The notes: generated by a model not told the origin, from the sequence alone. A stretch of DNA of 64,000 nt from Rhodoblastus sp. (GCF_019449565.1 NZ_JAGRPM010000027.1:124001-188000); one strand, 5' to 3'; positions 5,883-16,749 are shown, counted from the first letter of the stretch. Program-made: numbers and translations.

Positions 5883-7198
5883 TTCACGCCTCCCGCAAAC
5901 TGAACGACGTTCGACGCCTCGCCCCCGGCCGCCTCGCCGGTCAGGAATCGGGCATAGGCTTCGAGTGCCACCCGGCGCTTCGCAAGGAGCGTTGTCTTCA
6001 TATAGGCCGCTGTGACCTCCGACCCGACCTTATGCGCGAGGATTCGCTCAGCAAGCTCGCGGTCGAAATGCTCTGTAACGAAGTCGAAAATATTTGACCG
6101 GAAGCCGTGCAACGAAGTCGCTTCCCCGAGCCCAAGCGACCGAAGGCGCGAGGCCGGAGATACGCTCGCCATAGGCGACCCGGCGAGACGCCCCGGGAAG
6201 ATATGTCCGCCGGTGCGCTTCGCCTTCTGGGCTTCGAGGATGGCGAGCGCGGGGGCGGAGAGCGGGACGACGTGCGCCACGCCCTTTTTCATCCGCTTCG
6301 CCGGAATCGTGAATGTGTTGGTCGCGAAATCTACTTCGTCCCAGCGCGCATCGAGCGCCTCGCGGAGCCGAACGCCGGTGGCGATGATGAACCGGATCGC
6401 GTTCGACGTTGTGTCGTCTTCCTGCGCGAGCCGAGCCCAGAGCGCGGGGACGGAATCGAGAGCCGCACACCGGTGGTTTTTCGTCTTCCTCCCGAGAGCC
6501 GCGCCCATCGTCATCTTATGGAAATTCCGCGAAGCTGGATTCGGGATTTCGTCCGACCGCCAGCCCTCCTCAACGCAGAAGTCGAAAATGTTTTCGAGGC
6601 GCGAGCGGACGGCCAGCGCGACGGTCGGACCACCTTTGCCTTCCCGGGCGGATTTCCCCTTCGCGAGCGAAAGCGGCCCGAGGATCGCCGCCACGTCGGC
6701 GCGGCGAATATCGGCGACGTTTATCTTGCCGATGCGGGGGAGGACGTGATTGGCGAGAGTCGAGCGCCAGCTAGGCAAAGTGGCCGTCTCGAATTTCGAG
6801 CCCTTCGCGTTCTTCTGGGCCGTGTATCGGGCGAGAAAGGCTTCGGCCGCCGCCTCGAAGGTTGGGTTGGACGAGGCCGCCCGTTCGGTCGCAGCCGCCT
6901 CGGCGCGCTCCCGCTCGCGCTCGATTAGCGGGTCCAGACCTTGGGCCTTTTGCTTAGCGAATTCTCGCGCGGTCTCGCGGGCCTCGGCAAGCGAAACGCC
7001 GGGATAGGAGCCAAGGCCCGCCTCACGGATTTTACTGGTAATGGGCGACGTGTAGCGATAGACGAAGGCGCGCGAAACCTTCCCCGACTTCGCCTTTGTA
7101 ACCGAGAGATAGAGCCCCTGCGTGATCCCGTCGCCGAAGCGCCCGGGGGTGGTCTTCGCCTCAATCTCCTTAACCGTCAGCATTTCCTTCTTCGCCAT
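5879..7198 (-). CDS. P4-type tyrosine recombinase/integrase
   Basis: A 439-residue site-specific recombinase that would integrate and excise the element. Residues 1-90 form the arm-binding DUF4102-type domain (GLYLSVTKAKSGKVSRAFVY, then AGLGSYPGVSLAEAR). Residues about 112-210 are the SAM-like core-binding domain, and 245-410 the catalytic domain. The catalytic residues are all present: Arg277 in ATGVRLREAL, Lys304/305 in RMKKG, His364 and Arg367 in LHGFRS, His389 in ILAHK and the nucleophile Tyr399 in AAYMKT. The gene faces away from ribE, 170 bases from it, and is intact in length. DUF4102 integrases usually use tRNA genes, but no tRNA is seen at this end, which is unusual. Confidence 0.95.
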   Translation of the reverse strand: MAKKEMLTVKEIEAKTTPGRFGDGITQGLYLSVTKAKSGKVSRAFVYRYTSPITSKIREAGLGSYPGVSLAEARETAREFAKQKAQGLDPLIERERERAEAAATERAASSNPTFEAAAEAFLARYTAQKNAKGSKFETATLPSWRSTLANHVLPRIGKINVADIRRADVAAILGPLSLAKGKSAREGKGGPTVALAVRSRLENIFDFCVEEGWRSDEIPNPASRNFHKMTMGAALGRKTKNHRCAALDSVPALWARLAQEDDTTSNAIRFIIATGVRLREALDARWDEVDFATNTFTIPAKRMKKGVAHVVPLSAPALAILEAQKAKRTGGHIFPGRLAGSPMASVSPASRLRSLGLGEATSLHGFRSNIFDFVTEHFDRELAERILAHKVGSEVTAAYMKTTLLAKRRVALEAYARFLTGEAAGGEASNVVQFAGGVK

Positions 7199-7251
7199 TC
7201 TGAATCCCCTGGTCTCTCTTATAATTGACCCCTCGAAATTGAAGGATTGAA

Positions 7252-7345
7252 GGGAATATATAGGATACGACGAGATATAAGAAAAGGGTGCAAAGCCTTG
7301 ATGGTGCTTGGAATTTTATCGCTCTGGATATATCCTAAAGTATCC
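7252..7345. other. possible attachment or arm-site region between int and ribE
   Basis: The 170-base gap is clearly AT-richer than both flanks. An imperfect inverted repeat pairs 7252-7267 (GGGAATATATAGGATA) with the complement of 7330-7345 (12 of 16 positions). GGATATATCC at 7326-7335 is a perfect 10-bp palindrome. Such structures fit integrase arm or core sites at an element end. They could also be part of the ribE promoter; TTGGAA at 7309 and TATCCT at 7331 are 16 bases apart. Without the other end of the element this cannot be settled. Confidence 0.35.
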
Positions 7346-7368
7346 CAACCCATTTCGAGAGAAAATGA

Positions 7369-7989
7369 ATGTTCACCGGCCTGATCACCGATGTGGGAAC
7401 GCTTTTGTCCGTGGAGCCGCGCGGCGACCTCAAGCGGCTGAAGATCGCCTCGCATTATCCGCATGACGGCCTCGCGCTCGGCGCTTCGGTGGCCCATAAC
7501 GGCGTGTGCATGACGCTGGTCGGCTTTGGCCCGCGCAGCGAAAATGACGGCTATGTGAGCTGGCATGAGATTGACGCCGCCGCCGAAACGCTCGCCGTGA
7601 CCACGGCAGGCTCATGGGCGCCGGGCGACAAGATCAATCTGGAGCGGGCGCTGAAGATTGGCGACGAGCTGGGCGGCCATCTCGTCTCGGGTCATGTGGA
7701 CGGCGTGGCGACGCTCGTCTCGCGGCGCGATTTCGACGAGATGGCGCATTTCGAGATCGAGGCGCCGAAGGAGCTGGCGAAATTCATCGCCGAAAAGGGT
7801 TCGGTCGCGCTCGACGGAACCTCCTTGACGGTCAACAAGGTCGACAAGACCCGGTTCACCATCCTGCTCATCCCGCACACGCTGGACGTCACCATATGGG
7901 GCGGGCGCAAGGCGGGCGACCGGATCAATCTCGAAGTGGACACGATGGCCCGCTACGCCGCCCGTCTGGTCGAGGCGGCGGGGGAATGA
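7369..7989 (+). CDS. ribE: riboflavin synthase, alpha subunit
   Basis: The enzyme dismutates two 6,7-dimethyl-8-ribityllumazine molecules to riboflavin and the pyrimidinedione, the last step of riboflavin synthesis. The 206-residue length is normal. The protein shows the two homologous barrel repeats, each opening with the family pattern: MFTGLI at residue 1 and GGHLVSGHVDGVA near the start of the second. It also has the conserved NGVCMT and DGTSLTVN segments. ribH, nusB and thiL follow after two small unrelated genes. In related genomes ribD normally lies directly upstream; here the integrative element occupies that position, so ribE may now depend on a promoter within 7199-7368. Confidence 0.96.
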   Translation: MFTGLITDVGTLLSVEPRGDLKRLKIASHYPHDGLALGASVAHNGVCMTLVGFGPRSENDGYVSWHEIDAAAETLAVTTAGSWAPGDKINLERALKIGDELGGHLVSGHVDGVATLVSRRDFDEMAHFEIEAPKELAKFIAEKGSVALDGTSLTVNKVDKTRFTILLIPHTLDVTIWGGRKAGDRINLEVDTMARYAARLVEAAGE

Positions 7990-8082
7990 TTTCCTTACTT
8001 CCGCACGGGGGACTCCCTTCTCCCCTCGCGGGAGAAGGTGGCTTGGCGGCCAACGGCCGCCAAGACGGATGAGGGGGCGGCC

Positions 8083-8568
8083 CTACCCCTTGGGCAGTTG
8101 GCCGCCGGGCGTCAGCTTGTCCACGATCGTCGGCAGCGCCTGAGCCAGCAGCTGCGACAATTGCGCGGGGTCGAGACCGGCCTGCTGTGCGATTTCCGCG
8201 AGCTTGCCGTGGCCGATCGCCGCATTGATCTGTTCCGCGCTGATCGGCTGGTTCTGGCCCGTGCCGACCCAGGACTCGGCCTGCTGGCCGAGTCCGGAAT
8301 TCTTGAATTGGTCCAGTAATGAGCCGAGCCCGCCTGAGACAGCGGCTCCGCCCGCCGCGCCGGCAAGCAGGCCGCCGAGCTGGCCGAGCAGGCCTCCGCC
8401 GCCGGACGCCTGCTGCTGCGGCGTGGGTTGTGGAATTTGGGCCGGCGGCTCTTCCTTGCTGCCGCCGAACATCCGGCCGAGGATCAGGGCGCCGACCGCG
8501 ATCAGCAACGGCTTTGCGAAATTGCCGCCTGGAACCGCTTCATTAACGGCGTCGTCAAGAGAACTCAT
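8083..8568 (-). CDS. YidB-family (DUF937) protein
   Basis: A 161-residue cytoplasmic protein of unknown function. The ATG at 8568 follows a strong GGAGGG, and the longer upstream frame is not supported. It has a Gly/Gln/Ala-rich middle (LLGQLGGLLAGAAGGAAVSG) and the typical C-terminal half with repeated helical turns and QPISAEQINAAIG and LSQLLAQALPTIVDKLTPGG. This matches the YidB/DUF937 pattern in which the C-terminus ends in PGG. It is transcribed against its neighbours, between ribE and ribH. Confidence 0.8.
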   Translation of the reverse strand: MSSLDDAVNEAVPGGNFAKPLLIAVGALILGRMFGGSKEEPPAQIPQPTPQQQASGGGGLLGQLGGLLAGAAGGAAVSGGLGSLLDQFKNSGLGQQAESWVGTGQNQPISAEQINAAIGHGKLAEIAQQAGLDPAQLSQLLAQALPTIVDKLTPGGQLPKG

Positions 8569-8764
8569 CCTACCCTCCTCGTATGAGGCGCGCCGTCCAG
8601 TTTGACGGCCGGGCCAGTCTCGCTGCGCCGGAACATTCGCGCAAGTGACGAATTTCTCTTTTATATGGGCCAAGTTTGCGCTCAACTGCGCCGGGATGGC
8701 TCTTGCTAGCCGCTGCGGCGCCGCGCCGTCGCCGAACTGAGCCTCCGAAACGGGAGACGTGGTC

Positions 8765-9022
8765 ATGGGTATCCTCAGCTGGATCGTTTTCGGCCTCATC
8801 GCGGGCTATATCGGCAGCAAGCTGGTCAACAAGACCGGGCAGGGCATGCTGATGAACATCGTCCTCGGCATTTTCGGCGCGGTCGTCGGCGGCTATCTCG
8901 CCACTCTGCTGGGGCTTGGCGGCGTCAGCGGCTTCAACCTTTATAGCCTCTTCATCGCTGTGGGCGGCGCGGTCGTGGTGCAGGTGATCTATCGCGCGCT
9001 GACCGGCAGCAGCAGGCTGTAA
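8765..9022 (+). CDS. GlsB/YeaQ/YmgE-family small membrane protein
   Basis: An 85-residue inner-membrane protein with three hydrophobic helices and glycine-zipper turns: ILSWIVFGLIAGYIGSKLV, a second helix MNIVLGIFGAVVGGYLATLL and a third ending VVVQVIYRALTG. This is the transglycosylase-associated/GlsB family, usually linked to stress response, whose mechanism is unknown. I start it at the ATG at 8765 with GGGAGA upstream; a GTG at 8759 is in frame. A short hairpin follows the stop. Confidence 0.88.
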   Translation: MGILSWIVFGLIAGYIGSKLVNKTGQGMLMNIVLGIFGAVVGGYLATLLGLGGVSGFNLYSLFIAVGGAVVVQVIYRALTGSSRL

Positions 9023-9038
9023 GCGCCATTTTTGGCGC
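9023..9038 (+). terminator. short hairpin after the GlsB-like gene
   Basis: GCGCCA at 9023-9028 pairs with TGGCGC at 9033-9038 around a TTTT loop, starting right at the stop codon. It is short and lacks a T-run afterwards, so termination would be weak. The remaining gap to ribH at 9218 shows no other gene. Confidence 0.35.
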
Positions 9039-9217
9039 GAGGGCGTCCGGCGCGGCGATGCGCCGGGTCCCGCTTGACCTTTCCTGAAAAAATCTTCGAT
9101 TGAACGCTGGCGCGTCTGGGCTTTTTCGGCGCGCCGGTTTTCGCGCGAGCATTAAATGTTGCGCGGAGGCGCCGCCCGTCCTATTCAACTCGCCTTTCCG
9201 GGAAGACAGGAAGCCCC

Positions 9218-9700
9218 ATGGCGGAGCCAAGCCGAGCGCCAGAATTGCAGACATCCGTCGCAGGCGCGCATTTTCTGATCGTCGAAGCGCGGTTTTACGA
9301 TTCTATCGGCGAAATGCTGCTGGAAGGCGCGACCGCGGCTTTTGCGGCGGCGCAGGCGCGCTGGACGGTTGCGCGCGCCCCGGGCGCCTTGGAAATTCCG
9401 GCCGCCGCCGCGATCCTGCTCGACGGCGCCGAACAGGCGGGCGCGCCCTATGATGGAGTCGTCGCGCTGGGCTGCGTCATTCGCGGCGAAACCTATCATT
9501 TCGAGATCGTCGCCGGGGAAAGCGCCCGCGCCTTGATGGACCTCTCCGTCGCGCGGAAAGTTCCGCTCGGCAATGGCGTTCTCACCACCGAAAACGAGGC
9601 TCAGGCCGTTGAGCGCGCCGACCGCGCGCGCCTCGATAAGGGCGGCGACGCCGCGCGCGCGGCGCTCGCCATGTATCGTTTGAAACAGGGGGCGCGCTGA
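9218..9700 (+). CDS. ribH: 6,7-dimethyl-8-ribityllumazine synthase
   Basis: Lumazine synthase condenses the ribityl-aminopyrimidinedione with 3,4-dihydroxy-2-butanone 4-phosphate, giving the substrate of RibE. The 160-residue length is normal. Recognisable segments are the N-terminal strand [12 protein letters not shown], the PGALEIP substrate loop, the [15 protein letters not shown] motif containing the catalytic histidine, and [11 protein letters not shown]. Its stop overlaps the start of nusB (TGATG), a coupling common in alphaproteobacteria. Confidence 0.96.
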   Translation: MAEPSRAPELQTSVAGAHFLIVEARFYDSIGEMLLEGATAAFAAAQARWTVARAPGALEIPAAAAILLDGAEQAGAPYDGVVALGCVIRGETYHFEIVAGESARALMDLSVARKVPLGNGVLTTENEAQAVERADRARLDKGGDAARAALAMYRLKQGAR

Positions 9701-10155
9701 TGGCGGCCGAAAATCGCTCCGCCGCGCGTCTCGCGGCGGTCCAGGCGCTGTACCAAATGGAGCTTGGCGGCAAGGGGCTTGCCGAGATCCTCGCCGAATT
9801 CGAGACTTGGTGGATCGGCCAGGAGGTCGAGGGCGAGCAATATAAGCCGGCGGAAATCGCCTTTTTCCGCTCCATCGTTTCGGGCGTGGTGGAAAATCAG
9901 CTCCAGATCGACCGCGCCGTGGACAAGACGCTGACCGAAGGCTGGCCCCTGCGCCGAATCGAGGCTCTGATGCGCGCCATTCTGCGCGCCGGCGCCTTCG
10001 AGCTTTTGCGCCGCGCTGACATTCCCGCCCGCGTGGCGATCAAGGAATATGTCGATGTCGCCGGCGCCTTTTTCGCGCGCGACGAGGCGGGCATGATCAA
10101 CGCCGTGCTCGACGCCCTGGCGCGCAAGTGCCGCGCCGAGGAATTTTCGGCCTGA
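9700..10155 (+). CDS. nusB: transcription antitermination factor NusB
   Basis: NusB binds boxA RNA with NusE (S10) and supports antitermination on rRNA operons. The 151-residue all-helical protein shows the family landmarks: SAARLAAVQALYQMELGG at the N-terminus (RNA-binding Arg-rich face), WPLRRIEALMRAILRAGAFEL in the middle and PARVAIKEYVDVAGAFF near the end. The ATG overlaps the ribH stop. thiL follows 40 bases later. Confidence 0.95.
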   Translation: MAAENRSAARLAAVQALYQMELGGKGLAEILAEFETWWIGQEVEGEQYKPAEIAFFRSIVSGVVENQLQIDRAVDKTLTEGWPLRRIEALMRAILRAGAFELLRRADIPARVAIKEYVDVAGAFFARDEAGMINAVLDALARKCRAEEFSA

Positions 10156-10195
10156 CGCGAAAAGATCCCTGCGCCGGGTCACGGGAGAGGCGCTC

Positions 10196-11191
10196 TTGAA
10201 CGAAGCTGAACTGATCGCCCGCTATTTCGCGCCTCTGGCCGGGGAGGGCGGGCTTGGCCTGCGCGACGACGCCGCCTTGCTGGCGCCGCCGCCAGGGACG
10301 GAAATCGTCGTCACCGCCGACGCCTTGATCGCGGGCGTGCATTTCTTCGCGGCGGATCCGCCGGATCGCATCGCCGCCAAGGCGCTCGCGGTCAATCTCT
10401 CGGACCTCGCCGCCAAGGCCGCCGATCCGCTCGGCTTCCTGCTCACCCTCGCTCTGCCGCGCGACTGGAAGCCAGTCTGGTTGGAGGCTTTCGCGCGCGG
10501 CCTCGGCGAAGTTTCACGCGAATTTCATTGCCCTTTGCTCGGCGGCGATACGGTGTCGACCCCGGGGCCGATGATGCTGTCGATCACCGCGCTGGGGGCG
10601 GTCACCGCCGGCAAGATGACTCCCCGCACCGGAGCGAAGCCCGGCGACGCGCTTTATGTTTCTGGAACCATTGGCGACGCCGCGCTCGGACTCATCCTGC
10701 GGCAGACGCAGATCGACGGCGCCCCGCCGCCGGTTTGGGCGGCGGCGCTTTCGCCCCAGCAGCAGGACCATCTCGTCGCGCGCTATCTGACGCCGCGCGC
10801 GCGCCTTCCGCTCGTTCAGGCCCTGCGCGCCTGCGCCAGCGCCGCCATGGACGTTTCCGACGGCCTTGTCGGCGATCTGCGCGCCATGATGCGCGCAAGC
10901 GGCGCCAGCGCGAAGATCGACCTGCGGAAAGCCCCGCTGTCGGAGGCCGTCGTGGCCGCCTGGCGGGCAGATTCACGTCTTTTCGAGCGGATTTTTTGTG
11001 GCGGCGATGATTATGAAGTGCTCTGCGCCGTACCGCCGCTGGCGGCGGAGCGTTTCGAGGCCCTCGCGGCGGCGGCGGGCGTTCCCGTCGCGGCGATCGG
11101 GACAGTCGGCGCGGCATTGTCGGGCGATATTTTCATCGGGCCGGACGGCGAGCCCGTGATGTTTCGCCAGGAACGGTTCAGTCATTTCTAG
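10196..11191 (+). CDS. thiL: thiamine-monophosphate kinase
   Basis: ThiL phosphorylates thiamine monophosphate to the cofactor thiamine diphosphate. The protein is 331 residues. It has the N-terminal acidic metal loop (LRDDAALL), the VTADALIAGVHF segment, the glycine-rich LGGDTVSTPG, MDVSDGLVGDL and CGGDDYEVLCAV, all in the order of the AIR synthase/ThiL fold. The start is TTG at 10196, supported by GGGAGAGG upstream and by the N-terminal NEAELIARYFAPL match. It is the last gene of the ribH-nusB-thiL unit. Confidence 0.95.
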   Translation: MNEAELIARYFAPLAGEGGLGLRDDAALLAPPPGTEIVVTADALIAGVHFFAADPPDRIAAKALAVNLSDLAAKAADPLGFLLTLALPRDWKPVWLEAFARGLGEVSREFHCPLLGGDTVSTPGPMMLSITALGAVTAGKMTPRTGAKPGDALYVSGTIGDAALGLILRQTQIDGAPPPVWAAALSPQQQDHLVARYLTPRARLPLVQALRACASAAMDVSDGLVGDLRAMMRASGASAKIDLRKAPLSEAVVAAWRADSRLFERIFCGGDDYEVLCAVPPLAAERFEALAAAAGVPVAAIGTVGAALSGDIFIGPDGEPVMFRQERFSHF

Positions 11192-11434
11192 CCCTGGCGC
11201 CACCAGCCCGCCATTCTGACCCTTGGCCGCCGTTTTCGAGGCGCGAGCGTTGGCTCCTTAAGGGTTGGCGCGGGTATTTTTTGGGACGAGCGTCGGCTTG
11301 GCCGCCATTGCGGGGCTCGCCGCTTTGTGGAAGATTGCCCCCATAAGAATGGATTGATCCTGAACAATGCCGACGGCCATCGCTTGACGGCAGTCTCAGA
11401 ATATAAGGAATCCAAAAATGAAGGGGCGGAATTA

Positions 11435-13573
<2,139 letters not shown>

Positions 13574-13585
13574 CGCCAAAGCCCA

Positions 13586-13613
13586 CGCCGGCCGGGGGCG
13601 GTCCCGGCCGGCG
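13586..13613 (+). terminator. GC-rich hairpin after hppA
   Basis: A perfect 11-bp stem pairs 13586-13596 (CGCCGGCCGGG) with 13603-13613 around a 6-base loop. It lacks a T-run and sits just before a canonical terminator, so it may be a pause or mRNA-end stabilising structure. Confidence 0.5.
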
Positions 13614-13642
13614 AGGCTTCGCTAAAAACGCGTTGCAAAAAC

Positions 13643-13673
13643 AAAAACCCGCGGAGGCGATCCGCGGGTTTTT
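13643..13673. terminator. bidirectional rho-independent terminator
   Basis: AAAAACCCGCGGA at 13643-13655 and its exact complement at 13661-13673 form a 13-bp stem with a GGCGA loop. The A-run and T-run make it function on both strands, serving the convergent hppA (plus) and bamE (minus). Confidence 0.92.
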
Positions 13674-13696
13674 CGTTGTGACTGAACGCGTTGCGG

Positions 13697-14194
13697 TCAG
13701 AACTTGTACTGGAACTTGCCCATCTGGCCGAGCAGGGTTTGCAGCAGGCGGTTTTCGCCGCCGCCGGTGACCGTCTGGCGTGTCGTGAAATCGACCACCT
13801 TGCCGTCCTGCAGGCCGTAATCGCCGGTCCGGGTCACTTTCTTGTTGGCGTCGAAATAGACCGCGAACACCCGTTGTTCCGTCACGCGGGAGGGCATGGC
13901 CGGCATCATGCGCTCGACCCGCTGGCTGATGTAATACCAGGCTTCGCCGCCGACGGTGGAGGTGGTCGAGGGCGTGCCGAGCATGATCAGCACCTGTTCA
14001 GCCGGCATGCCGGGGCGCACCTGGGCGATAGTCTGGTTGTCGAAGACATAGCCGCGATGAACGACGTTTTCATCGAGCGTGGAGCAGCCCGAGAGCGGCG
14101 CCAGGGCAAGCGCTGCTGCGAGTGCGAAAGCGCCGCGGGCGAATGCCTGGCGCGTGTCTTTCGTCGCCTTGCGCCGCTGGATTGTCGCTCGCAT
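13697..14194 (-). CDS. bamE: outer-membrane assembly lipoprotein BamE
   Basis: BamE (SmpA) is a lipoprotein of the BAM complex that inserts beta-barrel proteins in the outer membrane. The 165-residue precursor has a basic N-terminus, a hydrophobic stretch and a lipobox LSGC with Cys37 as the lipidation site. The SmpA fold follows: VRPGMPAEQVLIMLGTPST, then GEAWYYISQ and VFAVYFDANKKV. It is divergent from the bc1 chaperone gene, as is usual in this group. Confidence 0.92.
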   Translation of the reverse strand: MRATIQRRKATKDTRQAFARGAFALAAALALAPLSGCSTLDENVVHRGYVFDNQTIAQVRPGMPAEQVLIMLGTPSTTSTVGGEAWYYISQRVERMMPAMPSRVTEQRVFAVYFDANKKVTRTGDYGLQDGKVVDFTTRQTVTGGGENRLLQTLLGQMGKFQYKF

Positions 14195-14278
14195 TCAGAA
14201 TCTCCGCTCTTCCGGCAAGTTTGCCCTTGCATCCTGTCGCGCTCACGCCTAACCCCGGGTGAAGGCAAAAGCAAGGCC

Positions 14279-14338
14279 AAGAGTTACAACAAGTGTTGCG
14301 TCAAGTCTTGTATAAGGGCTTGGTTGAAGTCTTGTATC
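14279..14338. repeat. degenerate 12-bp tandem repeat in the bamE/chaperone intergenic region
   Basis: Successive 12-mers at 14291, 14303, 14315 and 14327 follow the consensus AAGTCTTGTATC. The copies at 14303 and 14327 share eleven identical bases, and a weaker copy lies at 14279. The array lies about 50 bases before the chaperone start at 14389, in the divergent promoter region. Confidence 0.6.
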
Positions 14339-14388
14339 CGGTCCCGCCGCGCTTGGCGCCGGCGCGGGCTGGCGGAGGGTCGAACACT

Positions 14389-14907
14389 ATGATTTTCGGT
14401 CTTTTCCGTCCGAAGCCGCTGGCAGATCAAATCGCTCGCCTGCATGAGGCGGTGGTGGCGCAGTCCCGACTCCCGGCGTTTTTTCTGCCGCCCTATGGCG
14501 TCGCGGACACGTTCGAAGGCCGCTTCGAGATCCTGACGCTCAACGCTGGCCTGATCCTGCGGCGACTCAGCCTTTTGCCCGACCCGGCGCCCGGGCTGTC
14601 CCAAGACCTGTCCAACGCCATCTTTTCGCGTTTCGACGACGCCTTGCGCGAAGTCGGCATTTCGGACGCCGGGGTGCCGAAGAAGATGAAGAAGCTCGCC
14701 GGCGCCTTCATGGGACGCGGCAACGCCTATTCCGAGGCGCTGGCGCAGGGTGAGGCGGCGCTCGCCGCCGCGCTGGCGCGCAATGTCCTCGGAGGCGAAG
14801 GCGACGGCAAAGCCTTGGCCGTTTATTACCTGCGCGCCAAGGCGGCGCTCGACCAGACCCCGCTCGATATATTTCTGCGCGGCGAAGCCCCTTTTCCCGA
14901 GCCCTGA
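14389..14907 (+). CDS. ubiquinol-cytochrome c chaperone (CBP3 family)
   Basis: A 172-residue member of the Ub_cyt_C_chap family, thought to assist cytochrome b and bc1 complex assembly. The ATG at 14389 has GGAGGG upstream. Characteristic features are the short hydrophobic start MIFGLFRPKPLADQIARLHE, the segment DTFEGRFEILTLNAGLILRR, FSRFDDALREVGISD and VPKKMKKLAGAFMGRGNAY. In alphaproteobacteria this gene commonly lies between bamE and the DUF177 gene, as here. Confidence 0.9.
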   Translation: MIFGLFRPKPLADQIARLHEAVVAQSRLPAFFLPPYGVADTFEGRFEILTLNAGLILRRLSLLPDPAPGLSQDLSNAIFSRFDDALREVGISDAGVPKKMKKLAGAFMGRGNAYSEALAQGEAALAAALARNVLGGEGDGKALAVYYLRAKAALDQTPLDIFLRGEAPFPEP

Positions 14908-14969
14908 CGCGTTTTGGCCTCAAATCCATGCGAGGCGAACGCGTAAAATCAAGCTATTCGGTGCCAAAC

Positions 14970-15545
14970 ATGATGCAGACCCATGATCCGGAAGGCGCGC
15001 GGCCCTTCTCACGCCCCTTGGTTGTCGCTTCCGTCGGCGACAATGGCTTGCGCCTCAATATCGAGGCGAGCCCGGCGGAATGCGACGCTCTTGCCGAGCT
15101 TGACGGCCTCGACGCCATCCGAAAACTGGCGGTGGAGGCCGATGTGATCCGGCGCGGCCGCGACCGCCTCGTTGTCAGGGGCCGGGTCAAGGCCATCGTC
15201 GCGCAAACCTGCGTCGTGACGCTCGAACCATTCGACACGGCGGTCGACGAGCCTTTCGAGGTCGAATTTGCCCCGCAATCCGAGGCCGAGGAGGCTTACG
15301 CCAAGGCCATGGCCGAAATCGAGGCGGCGCGCGATAAGGCGGCGGCTCTGGCTGAGCAGCCCGACCCGCCAGACCCGATCATCGACGGCAAGGTCGACAT
15401 CGGCGCCCTCGCGGCCGAATTCCTGGCGCTCGGCCTCGATCCCTATCCCCGAAAGCCCGGCGCGGAATTCGGGTCGCTGACCGAGGACGCGGGCGAACCC
15501 CTTCCCAAGCCCTTCGCGGCTTTAGCCAAACTCAAAAAAGACTGA
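14970..15545 (+). CDS. DUF177 (YceD-family) protein
   Basis: About 191 residues. Members of this family are implicated in 23S rRNA accumulation and are usually found before plsX. The family core is visible: residues about 60-75 RRGRDRLVVRGRVKAIVAQT, then a single CVVTLEPFDTAVDEPFEVEF. The acidic tail has PPDPIIDGKVDIGALAAEFL. The start is uncertain: the ATG at 14970 gives an N-terminus of the usual length, while the ATG at 14928 would add 14 residues; neither has a clear ribosome-binding site. Confidence 0.85.
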   Translation: MMQTHDPEGARPFSRPLVVASVGDNGLRLNIEASPAECDALAELDGLDAIRKLAVEADVIRRGRDRLVVRGRVKAIVAQTCVVTLEPFDTAVDEPFEVEFAPQSEAEEAYAKAMAEIEAARDKAAALAEQPDPPDPIIDGKVDIGALAAEFLALGLDPYPRKPGAEFGSLTEDAGEPLPKPFAALAKLKKD

Positions 15546-15648
15546 TAAACGCAATTAGCGGTCGCTATGTGGGGCTTGCCAAGCGCCGCGCAAAAGCTAT
15601 TGTCCCGCGCTCCTGTAGGAGCCGGTCGATATCGGAGTCTGGAGAGGA

Positions 15649-16749
15649 ATGAAAAAGCCTGTGCGGATCGCGCTGGACGCCATGGGCGGGGATTTCGGTC
15701 CCTCCGTCGTGATTCCGGGCGCGGCCATATTTCTGGGGCGCTATCCCGACGTCGAGTTCGTGATGTTTGGCGACCAGGAGAAGATCGCGCCCTTGCTCCA
15801 GGCCCAGCCGCAGCTCGCGGCGGTGACAAGCGTGCGTCACACCAGCGTTTCGGTCGGCATGGCCGACAAGCCGAGTCAGGCCCTGCGCTCCGGGCGGCGC
15901 AATTCCTCCATGTGGAAGGCGATCGAAGCCGTTCGCAATGGCGAGGCCGATTGCGCGATCTCGTCAGGCAATACCGGCGCGCTCATGGCGATGTCGAAGA
16001 TCTGCCTGCGCACCATGGCGCAAATCGACCGCCCCGCGCTCGCGGCGCTGTGGCCGACGCTGCGCGGCCGCTCGATCGTGCTCGACGTTGGCGCGACGAT
16101 CGGCGCGGACGCCCAGCATTATGTCGATCTCGCCATCATGGGCGCGGCCATGGCGCGCAGCCTGTTCGAGCTTGAACGCCCGACCGTCGGACTGCTCAAT
16201 GTCGGCGTCGAGGAAGTCAAGGGCATCGAGGAGGTCAAGGCGGCGTCCCGCCTGCTTCAGGCGATCGATTCGCCTCTGCTCGATTATCGCGGCTTCGTCG
16301 AGGGCGACGATATCGGACGCGGCGCTGTCGACGTCGTGGTGACCGAAGGCTTCAGCGGCAATATCGCGCTCAAGACGGCGGAGGGCACGGTCAAGCAGAT
16401 CCGGTCCTATCTCAAACAATCGCTGAACCGGAGCTGGCTGACGCGCCTTGGCGCGCTGCTGGCGCGCGGCGCCTTTGAAGATCTCAGGGCCCGGCTGTCG
16501 CCGCGTGAAACCACCGGCGCCGTCTTCCTTGGCCTCGATGGCGTGGTCATCAAGGGACATGGCGGGCTCGACGCCGACGGCTTCTCGGGCGCCATCGAAC
16601 TGGGCAGCAACATGGTCCGGCATGGCCTGCTCGACAAAATCCGCGACATGATGGTGCTCGCCAACGAACATGCGGCGGCGCTCGAAGGCGTCCCGCCAAT
16701 CCTTGACGACGAAGAGCGGCTCGAAGCTCCAACGCCCGATCCGGCATGA
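15649..16749 (+). CDS. plsX: phosphate acyltransferase PlsX
   Basis: PlsX converts acyl-ACP to acyl-phosphate for phosphatidic acid synthesis. The protein has 366 residues and a good ribosome-binding site (GGAGAGG). The N-terminal pattern [19 protein letters not shown] is diagnostic, followed by [33 protein letters not shown] and [18 protein letters not shown]. fabH begins 46 bases after the stop, so acyl transfer and fatty acid initiation are co-transcribed. Confidence 0.96.
   Translation: MKKPVRIALDAMGGDFGPSVVIPGAAIFLGRYPDVEFVMFGDQEKIAPLLQAQPQLAAVTSVRHTSVSVGMADKPSQALRSGRRNSSMWKAIEAVRNGEADCAISSGNTGALMAMSKICLRTMAQIDRPALAALWPTLRGRSIVLDVGATIGADAQHYVDLAIMGAAMARSLFELERPTVGLLNVGVEEVKGIEEVKAASRLLQAIDSPLLDYRGFVEGDDIGRGAVDVVVTEGFSGNIALKTAEGTVKQIRSYLKQSLNRSWLTRLGALLARGAFEDLRARLSPRETTGAVFLGLDGVVIKGHGGLDADGFSGAIELGSNMVRHGLLDKIRDMMVLANEHAAALEGVPPILDDEERLEAPTPDPA

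Larger units (their letters stand above)
1..7300. mobile_element. right part of an integrative element (boundaries approximate)
   Basis: A complete tyrosine integrase, an excisionase-like HTH protein and two divergent operons of small, mostly unrecognisable genes fill this stretch, next to an ordinary core operon that starts with ribE at 7369. No transposase, replication initiator or conjugation gene is visible. The right boundary should fall between the integrase start (7198) and ribE (7369). The left end is outside the window, so no attachment-site pair can be identified and the total size is unknown. It could be a prophage remnant, a phage satellite or a small genomic island. The class is inference; the integrase is seen directly. 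Confidence 0.75.

Noticed and set aside
14279..14338. CRISPR-like array
   Set aside because: The 12-bp units are contiguous with no spacers and no cas genes are present in the window.
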